Origin: Janthinobacterium sp. CG3
Lineage (GTDB): Bacteria; Pseudomonadota; Gammaproteobacteria; Burkholderiales; Burkholderiaceae_D
Assembly: GCF_000344615.1 (NCBI RefSeq)
Contig: NZ_KB467824.1
Span: forward strand, 4,872,367-4,936,366
Direction: 5' to 3'
DNA: 64,000 bases
Shown: piece by piece, positions 44,008 to 51,791 of the stretch
Numbering within the stretch: the first letter of the stretch is position 1
How the letters are laid out: every line of letters begins with the position of its first letter
The notes under the pieces: generated by a model
Databases searched by the model: none
Seen by the model: the letters and a program-made list of their open reading frames with translations, nothing else
What the model was told of the DNA's origin: nothing
Made by a program: the position numbers and the translations under genes

Positions 44008-44733
44008 TTACATGCCGCCCCACAGCGCGTTGAGCGCGGCCAGCGCGGCCAGGCCGGCCGTCTCGGTGCGCAGGATGCGCGCTCCCATCGACAGCGCCAG
44101 CGCGCCGTGCGCCAGCGCGGCGTCCTCCTCGGCGGCGCTGAAGCCGCCCTCCGGGCCGACCATCAGCGTGACGGCCTGCGGCGGCTGGTGGCGCGCCCAG
44201 TCGGCCAGCGACTGCTGGCCGCGCGGACTGAGAATGATGCGCCGGTGCATGTCCTGCTGGGCGATCCAGCGCTGGAAATCGTCCAACGGCGCCAGTTGCG
44301 CCAGCCGGTTGCGTCCGCTTTGCTCCGAGGCGGCGACGACGATGCCTTGCCAATGCGCGTGCTTTTTCTCGGCCCGTTCGGCCGACAGGCGCACCACGCA
44401 GCGCTGCGCCGACAGCGGCGCGATGCCGGACGCGCCCAGTTCGATCGCCTTCTCGACGATCCAGTCCATCTTCGACGCCTCCGGCAGCGCCTGCGCCAGC
44501 GTCACCGCGTAGGCCAGCTCGGTGTCGCGCGGCGCGAAGGCCTTCAGCTCGGCCGTCACGCGGCGCTTCTCGACGCTGGCCAGAACCGCCGTGTACTCGC
44601 CGCCCTCGCCGTTGAACAGGGTGATGGCGTCGCCCGGCGCCAGCCGCACCACTTGCACATGGTGGGCGACGGCCTCGGGCAGGGTGACGGTGGCGCCGAT
44701 GGCGAGGGCGAGTGGGCAGAAAAAACGCGGCAT
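44008..44733 (-). CDS. rsmE: 16S rRNA (uracil-1498-N3)-methyltransferase RsmE
   Basis: 241-residue SPOUT-fold methyltransferase that modifies U1498 of 16S rRNA. N-terminal PUA-like domain: MPRFFCPLALAIGATVTLPE and HHVQVVRLAPGDAITLFNGEG. The SPOUT knot has KMDWIVEKAIELGASGIAPL, SERAEKKHAHWQGIVVAASEQ, the cofactor loop VTLMVGPEGGFSAAEEDAAL and LSMGARILRTETA. Size is standard. ATG 44733 is preceded by AGGA at good spacing; the frame is open further upstream but without family similarity. Divergent from tkt. Confidence 0.96.
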   Translation of the reverse strand: MPRFFCPLALAIGATVTLPEAVAHHVQVVRLAPGDAITLFNGEGGEYTAVLASVEKRRVTAELKAFAPRDTELAYAVTLAQALPEASKMDWIVEKAIELGASGIAPLSAQRCVVRLSAERAEKKHAHWQGIVVAASEQSGRNRLAQLAPLDDFQRWIAQQDMHRRIILSPRGQQSLADWARHQPPQAVTLMVGPEGGFSAAEEDAALAHGALALSMGARILRTETAGLAALAALNALWGGM

Positions 44734-44948
44734 GCAAAATCCTGGTGTAGAAGGGTGGGGGCGGCCCGCCCCGGGGGGGGGCGCCGGGCGCGGCCAAAAC
44801 GGGGGAAAAGCGCGCAACAGGCATCAAAAACGCGCCGCTTTGCAGTGCAATTTTAATTCGGACACACTTGGTCTGGTAAAATACTTAGCTCAGAAAGTAG
44901 CTTGATCTACTGCAAACGAATTCAAACTCCGCGATCGACCACACCACG

Positions 44949-46946
44949 ATGAAATCTACGCTCCCTACCACCAAAATGGCCAACGCGATCCGCGCGCTGG
45001 CAATGGACGCTGTGCAAAAGGCCAATTCCGGCCACCCGGGCATGCCGATGGGCATGGCCGAGATCGCCGTCGCGCTGTGGAGCGGGCACTATAGCCACAA
45101 CCCGGCCAACCCGAAATGGATCAACCGCGACCGCTTCCTGCTGTCGAACGGCCACGGTTCGATGCTGCACTACGCGCTGCTGCACCTGAGCGGCTACGCG
45201 TTGACGATGGACGACCTGCGCGCCTTCCGCCAGATGCACTCGAAAACCCCGGGCCACCCGGAAGTGGACGTCACGCCCGGCGTGGAAACGACCACCGGCC
45301 CGCTCGGCCAGGGTATCGCCAACGCGGTCGGCATGGCGCTGTCGGAGCAACTGCTGGCGGCCGAGTTCAACCGCCCGGGTTTCGACGTGGTCGACCACTA
45401 CACCTACGCCTTCCTCGGCGACGGTTGCCTGATGGAAGGCATTTCCCACGAAGTGTGCGCGCTGGCCGGCACGCTGGGCTTGAACAAGCTGATCGCGCTG
45501 TACGACGACAACGGCATTTCGATCGACGGCAAGGTCGAGGGCTGGTTCACCGATGACACGCCGAAGCGCTTCGAAGCCTACGGCTGGAACGTCATCGCCG
45601 CCGTCGACGGCCACGACGTCGCCGCGGTCGACGCCGCCATCGCCGCCGCCAAGACCTCGGCCAAGCCGACCCTGATCTGCTGCAAGACCGTCATCGGCAA
45701 GGGTTCGCCGAACCTGCAAGGCGGCGACAAGGTGCACGGCGCCGCGCTGGGCGACAAGGAAATCGCCGCGGTACGCGAATACATCGGCTGGGACGCCGCG
45801 CCGTTCGAGATGCCGGCCGACGTCTACGCCGCCTGGGACGCGAAAGCCGCCGGCGCCGCCGCCGAAGCCCAATGGAACGCCAGCTTCGCCGCCTACGCCG
45901 CCGCCTTCCCGGCCGAAGCGGGCGAGCTGACGCGGCGCATGAAAGGCGAGCTGCCGGCCGCGTTCGACGAGGTGCTGGCCGCCGCCATCGCCGCCTGCGT
46001 CGAGAAAAAAGAAAACATCGCCACCCGCAAGGCCAGCCAGAACGCCATCCAGGCGCTGGCGCCGGCGCTGCCGGAATTCCTCGGCGGCTCGGCCGACCTG
46101 ACCGGTTCCAACCTGACCAACTGGAAAGAGTGCGTCGCGCTGCGCTCCGGCCAGCCGGGCAACCATATCAACTACGGCGTGCGCGAATTCGGCATGAGCG
46201 CGATCATGAACGGCATCGTCCTGCACGGCGGCTATATCCCGTTCGGCGCGACCTTCCTGACCTTCTCCGACTACAGCCGCAACGCGCTGCGCATGGCCGC
46301 GCTGATGAAGCTGCGCTCGATTTTCGTCTTCACCCACGACTCGATCGGCCTGGGCGAAGACGGCCCGACCCACCAGTCGGTCGAGCACATCTCGTCGATG
46401 CGCCTGATCCCGAACCTGGACAACTGGCGCCCGTGCGACACCGTTGAGTCGGCGGCGGCGTGGGGCGCGGCGGTGAAACGCCAGGACGGCCCGTCGACCT
46501 TGATCTTCTCGCGCCAGAACCTGCCTTACCAGGAACGTTCGAGCGCGCAGATCGCCGACATCAGCCGCGGCGGCTACGTCCTGAACGACGTTGCCGACGC
46601 CAAGGCGATCCTGATCGCCACCGGTTCCGAAGTCGAACTGGCGGTGGCCGCGGCCAGCGCGCTGGCGGCCGAAGGCATCGCCGTGCGCGTGGTGTCGATG
46701 CCGTCGACCGACGTCTACGACCGCCAGGACGCCGCCTACAAGGCCGGCGTATTGGCCAAAGGCCTGCCGCGGGTGGCCATCGAAGCCGGCGTCACCAGCT
46801 TCTGGTATAAATATGTCGGCCTGGAAGGCGCCGTCGTCGGCATCGACAGCTTCGGCGAGTCGGCCCCGGCCGGCGTACTGTTCAAGCATTTCGGCTTCAC
46901 CGTCGAGAACGTCGTGGCGAAAGTCAAATCCGTTCTGGCCGCATAA
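44949..46946 (+). CDS. tkt: Transketolase
   Basis: 665-residue thiamine-diphosphate enzyme of the pentose phosphate pathway transferring two-carbon units between sugar phosphates. It has the expected N-terminal [36 protein letters not shown], ThDP-binding [18 protein letters not shown] ... [14 protein letters not shown], the pyrimidine-domain [15 protein letters not shown] and [16 protein letters not shown], and the C-terminal [14 protein letters not shown]. Full length. No strong ribosome-binding site precedes the ATG, but the start matches the family. gap follows 71 bp downstream, a typical betaproteobacterial order linking the pentose phosphate pathway and glycolysis. Confidence 0.98.
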   Translation: MKSTLPTTKMANAIRALAMDAVQKANSGHPGMPMGMAEIAVALWSGHYSHNPANPKWINRDRFLLSNGHGSMLHYALLHLSGYALTMDDLRAFRQMHSKTPGHPEVDVTPGVETTTGPLGQGIANAVGMALSEQLLAAEFNRPGFDVVDHYTYAFLGDGCLMEGISHEVCALAGTLGLNKLIALYDDNGISIDGKVEGWFTDDTPKRFEAYGWNVIAAVDGHDVAAVDAAIAAAKTSAKPTLICCKTVIGKGSPNLQGGDKVHGAALGDKEIAAVREYIGWDAAPFEMPADVYAAWDAKAAGAAAEAQWNASFAAYAAAFPAEAGELTRRMKGELPAAFDEVLAAAIAACVEKKENIATRKASQNAIQALAPALPEFLGGSADLTGSNLTNWKECVALRSGQPGNHINYGVREFGMSAIMNGIVLHGGYIPFGATFLTFSDYSRNALRMAALMKLRSIFVFTHDSIGLGEDGPTHQSVEHISSMRLIPNLDNWRPCDTVESAAAWGAAVKRQDGPSTLIFSRQNLPYQERSSAQIADISRGGYVLNDVADAKAILIATGSEVELAVAAASALAAEGIAVRVVSMPSTDVYDRQDAAYKAGVLAKGLPRVAIEAGVTSFWYKYVGLEGAVVGIDSFGESAPAGVLFKHFGFTVENVVAKVKSVLAA

Positions 46947-46956
46947 TTTCTGTGAC

Positions 46957-46978
46957 GGGCGCCGCGTAGGCGGCGCCC
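46957..46978 (+). terminator. Hairpin between tkt and gap
   Basis: Stem GGGCGCCG / CGGCGCCC with a 6-base loop, followed only by TT. It probably acts as a partial terminator or as an mRNA-processing hairpin in a tkt-gap transcript. Confidence 0.4.
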
Positions 46979-47017
46979 TTGTGCTAAGTACCTCATTTTT
47001 TTAATCAGGAGCAAAGT

Positions 47018-48028
47018 ATGACGATCAAAGTTGCAATTAACGGTTATGGCCGCATCGGCCGCAATGTCTTGCGCGCATTCTACGAAGGCGGCAAGAAGCA
47101 AGACATCCAGATCGTCGCGATCAACGACCTGGGCGACGCCAAGTCGAACGCCCACCTGACGCGCTACGATACGGCGCACGGCAAGTTTCCCGGCACCGTC
47201 ACGGTCGAAGGCGACAACATGATCGTCAACGGCGACACCATCCGCGTGTTCGCGCAGCGCAATCCCGCGGAAATCCCGTGGGGCGAGCTGGGCGTGGACG
47301 TCGTGCTCGAGTGCACCGGCTTCTTCACCACCAAGGAAAAGGCTTCGGCCCATCTGGTCGGCGGCGCCAAGAAAGTCATCATTTCGGCGCCGGGCGGCAA
47401 GGACGTCGACGCCACCATCGTCTACGGCGTCAACCACGCCGTGCTGAAGTCGAGCGACACCGTCATCTCGAACGCCTCCTGCACCACGAATTGCCTGGCG
47501 CCGCTGGTCAAGCCGCTCAACGACGCCATCGGCATCGAAACCGGCCTGATGACCACCATCCACGCCTACACCAACGACCAGGTGCTGTCCGACGTGATGC
47601 ACGAAGACCTGCGCCGCGCCCGTTCGGCCACGATGAGCATGATCCCGACCAAGACCGGCGCCGCCGCCGCGGTCGGCCTGGTGCTGCCCGAGTTGAACGG
47701 CAAGCTGGACGGTTTCGCCATTCGCGTGCCGACGATCAACGTGTCGCTGGTCGACCTGTCGTTCATCGCCAAGCGCGACACCACGGTCGACGAAGTCAAC
47801 GCGCTGATGAAGGCCGCGGCCGAAGGCGCGCTGGAAGGCATCCTGACATACCAGACCGAGCCGCTGGTGTCGATCGACTTCAACCACAACCCGGCGTCGT
47901 CGAATTTCGATTCGACCCTGACCAAGGTATCGGGCCGCCTGGTGAAAGTATCGTCGTGGTACGACAACGAATGGGGTTTCTCGAACCGCATGCTGGATAC
48001 CACGGTGGCGCTGATGTCGGCTAAATAA
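47018..48028 (+). CDS. gap: Glyceraldehyde-3-phosphate dehydrogenase, type I
   Basis: 336-residue glycolytic/gluconeogenic tetramer that oxidises glyceraldehyde 3-phosphate with NAD(P). N-terminal nucleotide-binding [19 protein letters not shown], catalytic Cys in [13 protein letters not shown], conserved His in [10 protein letters not shown], substrate site [14 protein letters not shown] and the C-terminal [21 protein letters not shown] 8 bases before the ATG. A clean terminator follows, so gap ends the tkt-gap unit. Confidence 0.98.
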   Translation: MTIKVAINGYGRIGRNVLRAFYEGGKKQDIQIVAINDLGDAKSNAHLTRYDTAHGKFPGTVTVEGDNMIVNGDTIRVFAQRNPAEIPWGELGVDVVLECTGFFTTKEKASAHLVGGAKKVIISAPGGKDVDATIVYGVNHAVLKSSDTVISNASCTTNCLAPLVKPLNDAIGIETGLMTTIHAYTNDQVLSDVMHEDLRRARSATMSMIPTKTGAAAAVGLVLPELNGKLDGFAIRVPTINVSLVDLSFIAKRDTTVDEVNALMKAAAEGALEGILTYQTEPLVSIDFNHNPASSNFDSTLTKVSGRLVKVSSWYDNEWGFSNRMLDTTVALMSAK

Positions 48029-48045
48029 GCCTGCCATATCGCTGG

Positions 48046-48076
48046 AAAAAAACGCCCCGCGGGGCGTTTTTTTTCG
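48046..48076 (+). terminator. Rho-independent terminator of gap
   Basis: Stem AACGCCCC / GGGGCGTT with GC loop bases and a following T8 run, 22 bases after the gap stop codon. Confidence 0.88.
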
Positions 48077-48410
48077 TCCGCACAAACCGAGATATAAGCC
48101 CGGCTAGGTGAGGATGGTATTGGCTTTGATATCAAATACAGCTTATTTGAAACCGCCTGCGACGCGCGCATTGGAAACCTCGGCGCAGCGAATATGGACC
48201 TTCTTATCGGGCGAGTATAAGGAGAAACGCGAATGCAATAAATTATTTAATCGGACACTATTTACACTTTCAAAAATAAACTCTTCGAATATCCGCCACG
48301 CCGCTTATGCCGCTAAGTTCGAGCGATTTTCGTAAGTTGGATTAGTCCAACAACGTTGATCCAAAGCGCCGCGTCTTGCCTCGTCCCCCCCAACATCGCA
48401 TTCGTTGGAA

Positions 48411-48516
48411 ATACCGCTAGGTTAAGATTCCGTAGGTCGGATTAGCGGGACGCGTAATCCGACGCCGGGCCGCTGCCGACGCCAGTCGGGTTATGCCGTT
48501 CCGGCTAACCCGACCT
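48411..48516. repeat. Dispersed palindromic repeat, copy C (inverted, one end missing)
   Basis: Starts with the ATACCGCTA end and reads GTAGGTCGGATTAGCG ... GCGTAATCCGAC ... GCCGACGCCAGTCGGGTTA, the reverse complement of copy B. The right end stops at CGACCT and lacks the final ~25 bases present in copy B. Confidence 0.8.
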
Positions 48517-48569
48517 TCTATGATGAATTCCAAGTCAACTGGTTTTTCGCAAATTTATCCTATCCCTTG

Positions 48570-48644
48570 TTTCGGTATCGGCCGGGGTCAAGGGCGGGGC
48601 AGAAGCCCGGCGAAGCGAACCCTTGACGCCGACCGATACCGAAA
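48570..48644. repeat. 25-bp imperfect inverted repeat with 25-base loop
   Basis: TTTCGGTATCGGCCGGGGTC (continuing AAGGG) at 48570-48594 pairs with CCCTTGACGCCGACCGATAC (continuing CGAAA) at 48620-48644, 23 of 25 positions matching. It would form a long hairpin in RNA or single-stranded DNA. It lies beside the IS110-like wreck. Confidence 0.8.
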
Positions 48645-49032
48645 TACTGCTGGTCCATGGCGCCATGACGCATATTGCGGCTTGGCGCCATGCCGACCTG
48701 TTTTCGTTTTTTGGCCTTCGTTCATTGCCAGCCGCTATTGCGCTTTCGTCCCGTTCGTAACAGCCCAGTTCGAAGCTCTCGGTCATCATTGCACGGTGAG
48801 ACTTCACGTCCCACACACCTCTATCCGCTGGTTTTGCTACCCCAGCCTAATTCTGCATGCGCCGTTGCGCTTAGTGACCTTGATGCGTGCAAGCCCCATC
48901 TACTAGCGGTCGGTTGCCATGGGGCAACCAGGTCGGGTTACGGGCCTGCCTACTCCTTGCTGCTGGCGTACTTCAACGTAATGCCAACTACTGGTACTGA
49001 ACGTGCCGCCTTACTCCCTTAATGCCGCTCGT

Positions 49033-50201
49033 TTCAACTGCGCGCCCCTTCGGGGACGATACCCATGATCCCAGGTAGCGCCACAGGGCGACCACCAGCT
49101 TGCGCGCCAACCGCCGACGATGGCGATGCGCTTGCCGCCGCTTGTTCTGGCCTCCATGCGTGCGCCGGGCGAACCATTTCGTCATCACGCTGTCGGGTTG
49201 GTAGCGCAGCCAGAACCCAAGACTCTCGATCAACAGCGCGCGCACGCGCCGGTTGCCCCTGCTTGCTGATGCCCTGGTCAACCCGGCTCTCGACCGCTGT
49301 CGTAGGGCTGCGGCACCAAAACCGACGCAGGCGCCCACCTGCCTGCGGTTCTCGAAATTTGCGCCAGAACAGCTCCAGCACCAGCCTCGGTCGCGCCCAC
49401 CCGCCCCACCGCCTTCAACCGTTCCAGGTCGGCAATGCGCTGGCGCACCTCCGGCGGCAATTGCCTCCGCCATCCCTTTTTCCAGCGCGCGGCCAGTTGT
49501 TTGCTGCGCGCAAACTCCAAACGTTTGCAACTCCCTGTTCCAGCCGCTGCTGCAGCTGCGCCGACAAGCGGATCGCGCGTCGTAGGCAACACAATTCCCG
49601 CTTGTTCAGCCGCGCCCCCACACATTCGCCGCCGACGCCATCCCAGGCAGCCGACGGTGCGCAGCAGCTTGCGGATCCGGTCGCGGTGCTGCTGCGTTTC
49701 CTTTTGCAACTCGCCGCGGTCCCCGTACCACGTGCCGCTGCGCCTCGGCCTCCACCGTCGGAACACGGATCACGTGCATCCGGTCGTACTCGCCACGCAA
49801 ACCAGCCCCGCAATGTCAGCACCAGCTTGATCGCGTCGAGCCGGTCGGTCTTGGCCCGCCGTTTGTGCCGCTCGACGGGAATGCTGGCAGGGTCGCAGAT
49901 CACCACCTCGTAGCCCAGCTTCGAGAGGGCGCGTTCAATCCAGAAGCCATCCTGACCAGCCTCGTACAGCACGACGGTGCGTACCTCGGGCGGCCAGGCC
50001 CCACTTTGCCTTGAACTTCTCAATCTCCTGCACCGTTTCGTTGAGGCGCCCCGCCGCTGTCTCGCCGGAAACCGTCTGAATCGCCGGCTTCTCTCTCTTT
50101 TCGTCGTGCAAGGCAATTTTCCAGCTCTTGCTCGACAACTCTAATGCCACTGCAAAAACTTCGACTTCAGGCGTAAAATCGTTGGCGCGGGTCGGTTGCA
50201 T
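49033..50201 (-). pseudogene. IS110-family transposase, multiply frameshifted
   Basis: Fragments of one transposase lie in successive frames: start MQPTRANDFTPEVEVFAVAL with LSSKSWKIALHDEKREKP (50201 to ~49950); then VVLYEAGQDGFWIERALSKL, VICDPASIPVERHKRR and the DEDD block AKTDRLDAIKLVLTLRG; then VIRVPTVEAEAQRH; then KETQQHRDRIRKLLRTVG and PPEVRQRIADLERLKAVG; finally ALLIESLGFWLRYQPDSVMT, RRLARKLVVALWRYL and IVPEGARS. These are signatures of the DEDD (N-terminal) and transposase_20 (C-terminal) halves of IS110 transposases. At least four frameshifts separate them, so it cannot make functional protein. It is a mobile-element relic. Confidence 0.85.
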
Positions 50202-50446
50202 GATTTTCTCCTAAGTTGATTCTTCGAACCTTCACTTTAGGATTAATTTGCGTCTTTTGCCGACCCGCCTTCATTCATAGTATCTACGGAAACCCTTGGA
50301 AAGGGCGCCGCTCATGCTCAATTTTGGCTTAAACAAGTCAATTTTTTGTCTGTCCTGGGCGCGCTGCGACATAATCAAGCTGACGGCATAACCCCGGAAT
50401 TAGACTTGACGTTATCCCCGGCCAGTCATATGGGCGGCATGTGTTG
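50202..50446. other. Left flank of the IS110 relic
   Basis: 245 bp with no gene. CAAGTCAA at 50334-50341 repeats the CAAGTCAA at 48531-48538 on the other side of the relic and could mark the element's limits (about 1.8 kb apart). Sequence between 50202 and 50340 is AT-richer than the chromosome around it. Confidence 0.4.
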
Positions 50447-51208
50447 TCAAGCTTTACGGCGGTAATAGCGCCACAGCAGATGCGCGTCGTGCACGATCGG
50501 ACCGATGGCCAAGGTCGCCAGCACGGCGGCCAGAACAATGGTGGCGGAGAAGCCGATATGTTTAAAGCCAAGCGCGCCAGATATGCCGCCGACGAAGAAG
50601 AACAAAACCAGCAGGGAATGTAGCTTGAGTTTCTGGCGGTTGGCGCGCACCAGTAATTCGGGCCGGGCGTGGCGGTTGTAATAGAAGAGCTTGCCCAGTT
50701 CGATACCGATGTCAGTCGACAGGCCGGTGACGTGGGTGGTACGGATCGAGGCGCCGGATATTTTGGTAATGATCGCGTTTTGCAAGCCCATGATAAAACA
50801 CAGCAATAACACGGTGACCGGGGCCAGCATATCGTGCATCGCCGCCAGGTTATTGCCGGCCAGGCCGAACAATAATAGCAGCGCCGCCTCCAGCAATAAA
50901 CTCAGCGCATATTGGCTGCGCAATTTGCGGCGTCGGGTCCAGTTGATCAATACGGCGGTGGTGGCCGCGCCGGCGATGAAAGCCAACCAGGCCGCCAGCG
51001 CGGCCAGCGCCACCCGGGCGTTGCCCAGCGCCAGGTCGTCGGCCATGTTGGAGACGATGCCGGTCATGTGCGAGGTGTAGCGGCCGATGGCGAGGAAGCC
51101 GCCGGCGTTGACCGCGCCGGCAACGAAGGCCAGCACGCAACCCAGATGCAGGTCGGAGCGGGCGTCGCGTTTTTCGGCGCTGAGGCGGGACAGGTAGCGG
51201 ATCGGCAT
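50447..51208 (-). CDS. DUF1275 (YoaK-type) membrane protein
   Basis: 253-residue inner-membrane protein with about six helices (CVLAFVAGAVNAGGFLAIG, VALAALAAWLAFIAGAA, YALSLLLEAALLLLFGLAG, LAPVTVLLLCFIMGLQNAII, LLVLFFFVGGISGALGF, IVLAAVLATLAIGPIV). The motifs AGAVNAGGFLAIGRYTSHMTG and GLQNAIITKISGASIRTTHV-to-TGLSTDIG are diagnostic of DUF1275. Function of the family is unsettled; a transporter-like role is inferred elsewhere. It is next to a small cache-domain gene on the same strand. Confidence 0.9.
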   Translation of the reverse strand: MPIRYLSRLSAEKRDARSDLHLGCVLAFVAGAVNAGGFLAIGRYTSHMTGIVSNMADDLALGNARVALAALAAWLAFIAGAATTAVLINWTRRRKLRSQYALSLLLEAALLLLFGLAGNNLAAMHDMLAPVTVLLLCFIMGLQNAIITKISGASIRTTHVTGLSTDIGIELGKLFYYNRHARPELLVRANRQKLKLHSLLVLFFFVGGISGALGFKHIGFSATIVLAAVLATLAIGPIVHDAHLLWRYYRRKA

Positions 51209-51239
51209 CGGGGCGGTCGGGCGCGTGCGCCGACCCGGC

Positions 51240-51704
51240 TTATTTGTAGATACCGGAGCCGACGATGATGTTGTCGACCTTCTCGATATAGCCGGCCTTC
51301 TGCTCGACCGCCTTGGTCACCGGATTGGGCCATTTGAATTCGACCCAGCCTTTGCCGGCCGGGCTGTTGGCCATCTCGATCAAACCCTTGATGACGGCCT
51401 TGCCCTCGTTGTCCTTCAATTCGATCAGGTTCTTGCCGACCATCTTAGGATTGTTGCCATGCGCCAGGGTGATGCCGTTCATGTCGTAGACGTAGACATA
51501 CAGGTCGCGGTCGTGGAAGGTGGCGTTGGTCGGATCGGCAATCTCGGCGAAGGCCTTGTCCTTGCCGGCCGATCTGATCAGCGCCACGGCCTTCTTGGTC
51601 ATGGCGATGGCCTGCTCGGCCGTGCCCTTGTCGGCCGCCAGCGCCGCGGACGGCATGGCGAGGATGCTGAGGCTCACTGCGACTGCGGTAACGAGTGCTT
51701 TCAT
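51240..51704 (-). CDS. Secreted single-cache-domain protein
   Basis: 154 residues. Signal peptide (LVTAVAVSLSILAMPSAALA) then a cache sensory domain: AEQAIAMTKKAVALIRSAG, ATFHDRDLYVYVYDMNGITL, AHGNNPKMVGKNLIELKD and GWVEFKWPNPVTKAVEQKAG, ending DNIIVGSGIYK. It is only the sensor module, with no membrane anchor or signalling output, so it is a free periplasmic ligand-binding protein. ATG 51704 is preceded by GAGAG at good spacing. Proteins of this kind often sit near chemotaxis or kinase genes; none is adjacent here. Confidence 0.88.
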   Translation of the reverse strand: MKALVTAVAVSLSILAMPSAALAADKGTAEQAIAMTKKAVALIRSAGKDKAFAEIADPTNATFHDRDLYVYVYDMNGITLAHGNNPKMVGKNLIELKDNEGKAVIKGLIEMANSPAGKGWVEFKWPNPVTKAVEQKAGYIEKVDNIIVGSGIYK

Positions 51705-51791
51705 TGTGACGCTCTCCAAAAGTGCAATGGTGAATCCGGCCTTGTCGTCCGGCTTAAACGTTCTTTCCGTACTGAAACAGTTATACAATAT

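Larger units (their letters stand above)
48077..49032. other. Decayed intergenic island downstream of gap
   Basis: About 950 bp without a supported gene. From 48110 to 48340 it is AT-rich and unlike the flanking genes. Palindromic repeat copy C lies at 48411-48516, a 25-bp inverted repeat at 48570-48644, and 48830-49032 is the 3' flank of the IS110-like wreck, where IS1111-group elements carry a guide RNA. Short open frames here have no recognisable product. Confidence 0.55.

Noticed and set aside
44870-44890. TAAAAT at ~44876 as the tkt promoter -10
   Set aside because: No matching -35 at 16-18 bases; too weak to list as a feature.
48108-48335. Short 75-codon frame in the AT-rich stretch after gap
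   Set aside because: No ribosome-binding site and no resemblance to any family; more likely remnant sequence.
48535-48816. Short minus-strand frame MWDVKSHRAMMTESFELGCY...
   Set aside because: It runs through the 25-bp inverted repeat and the IS flank; probably not protein coding.
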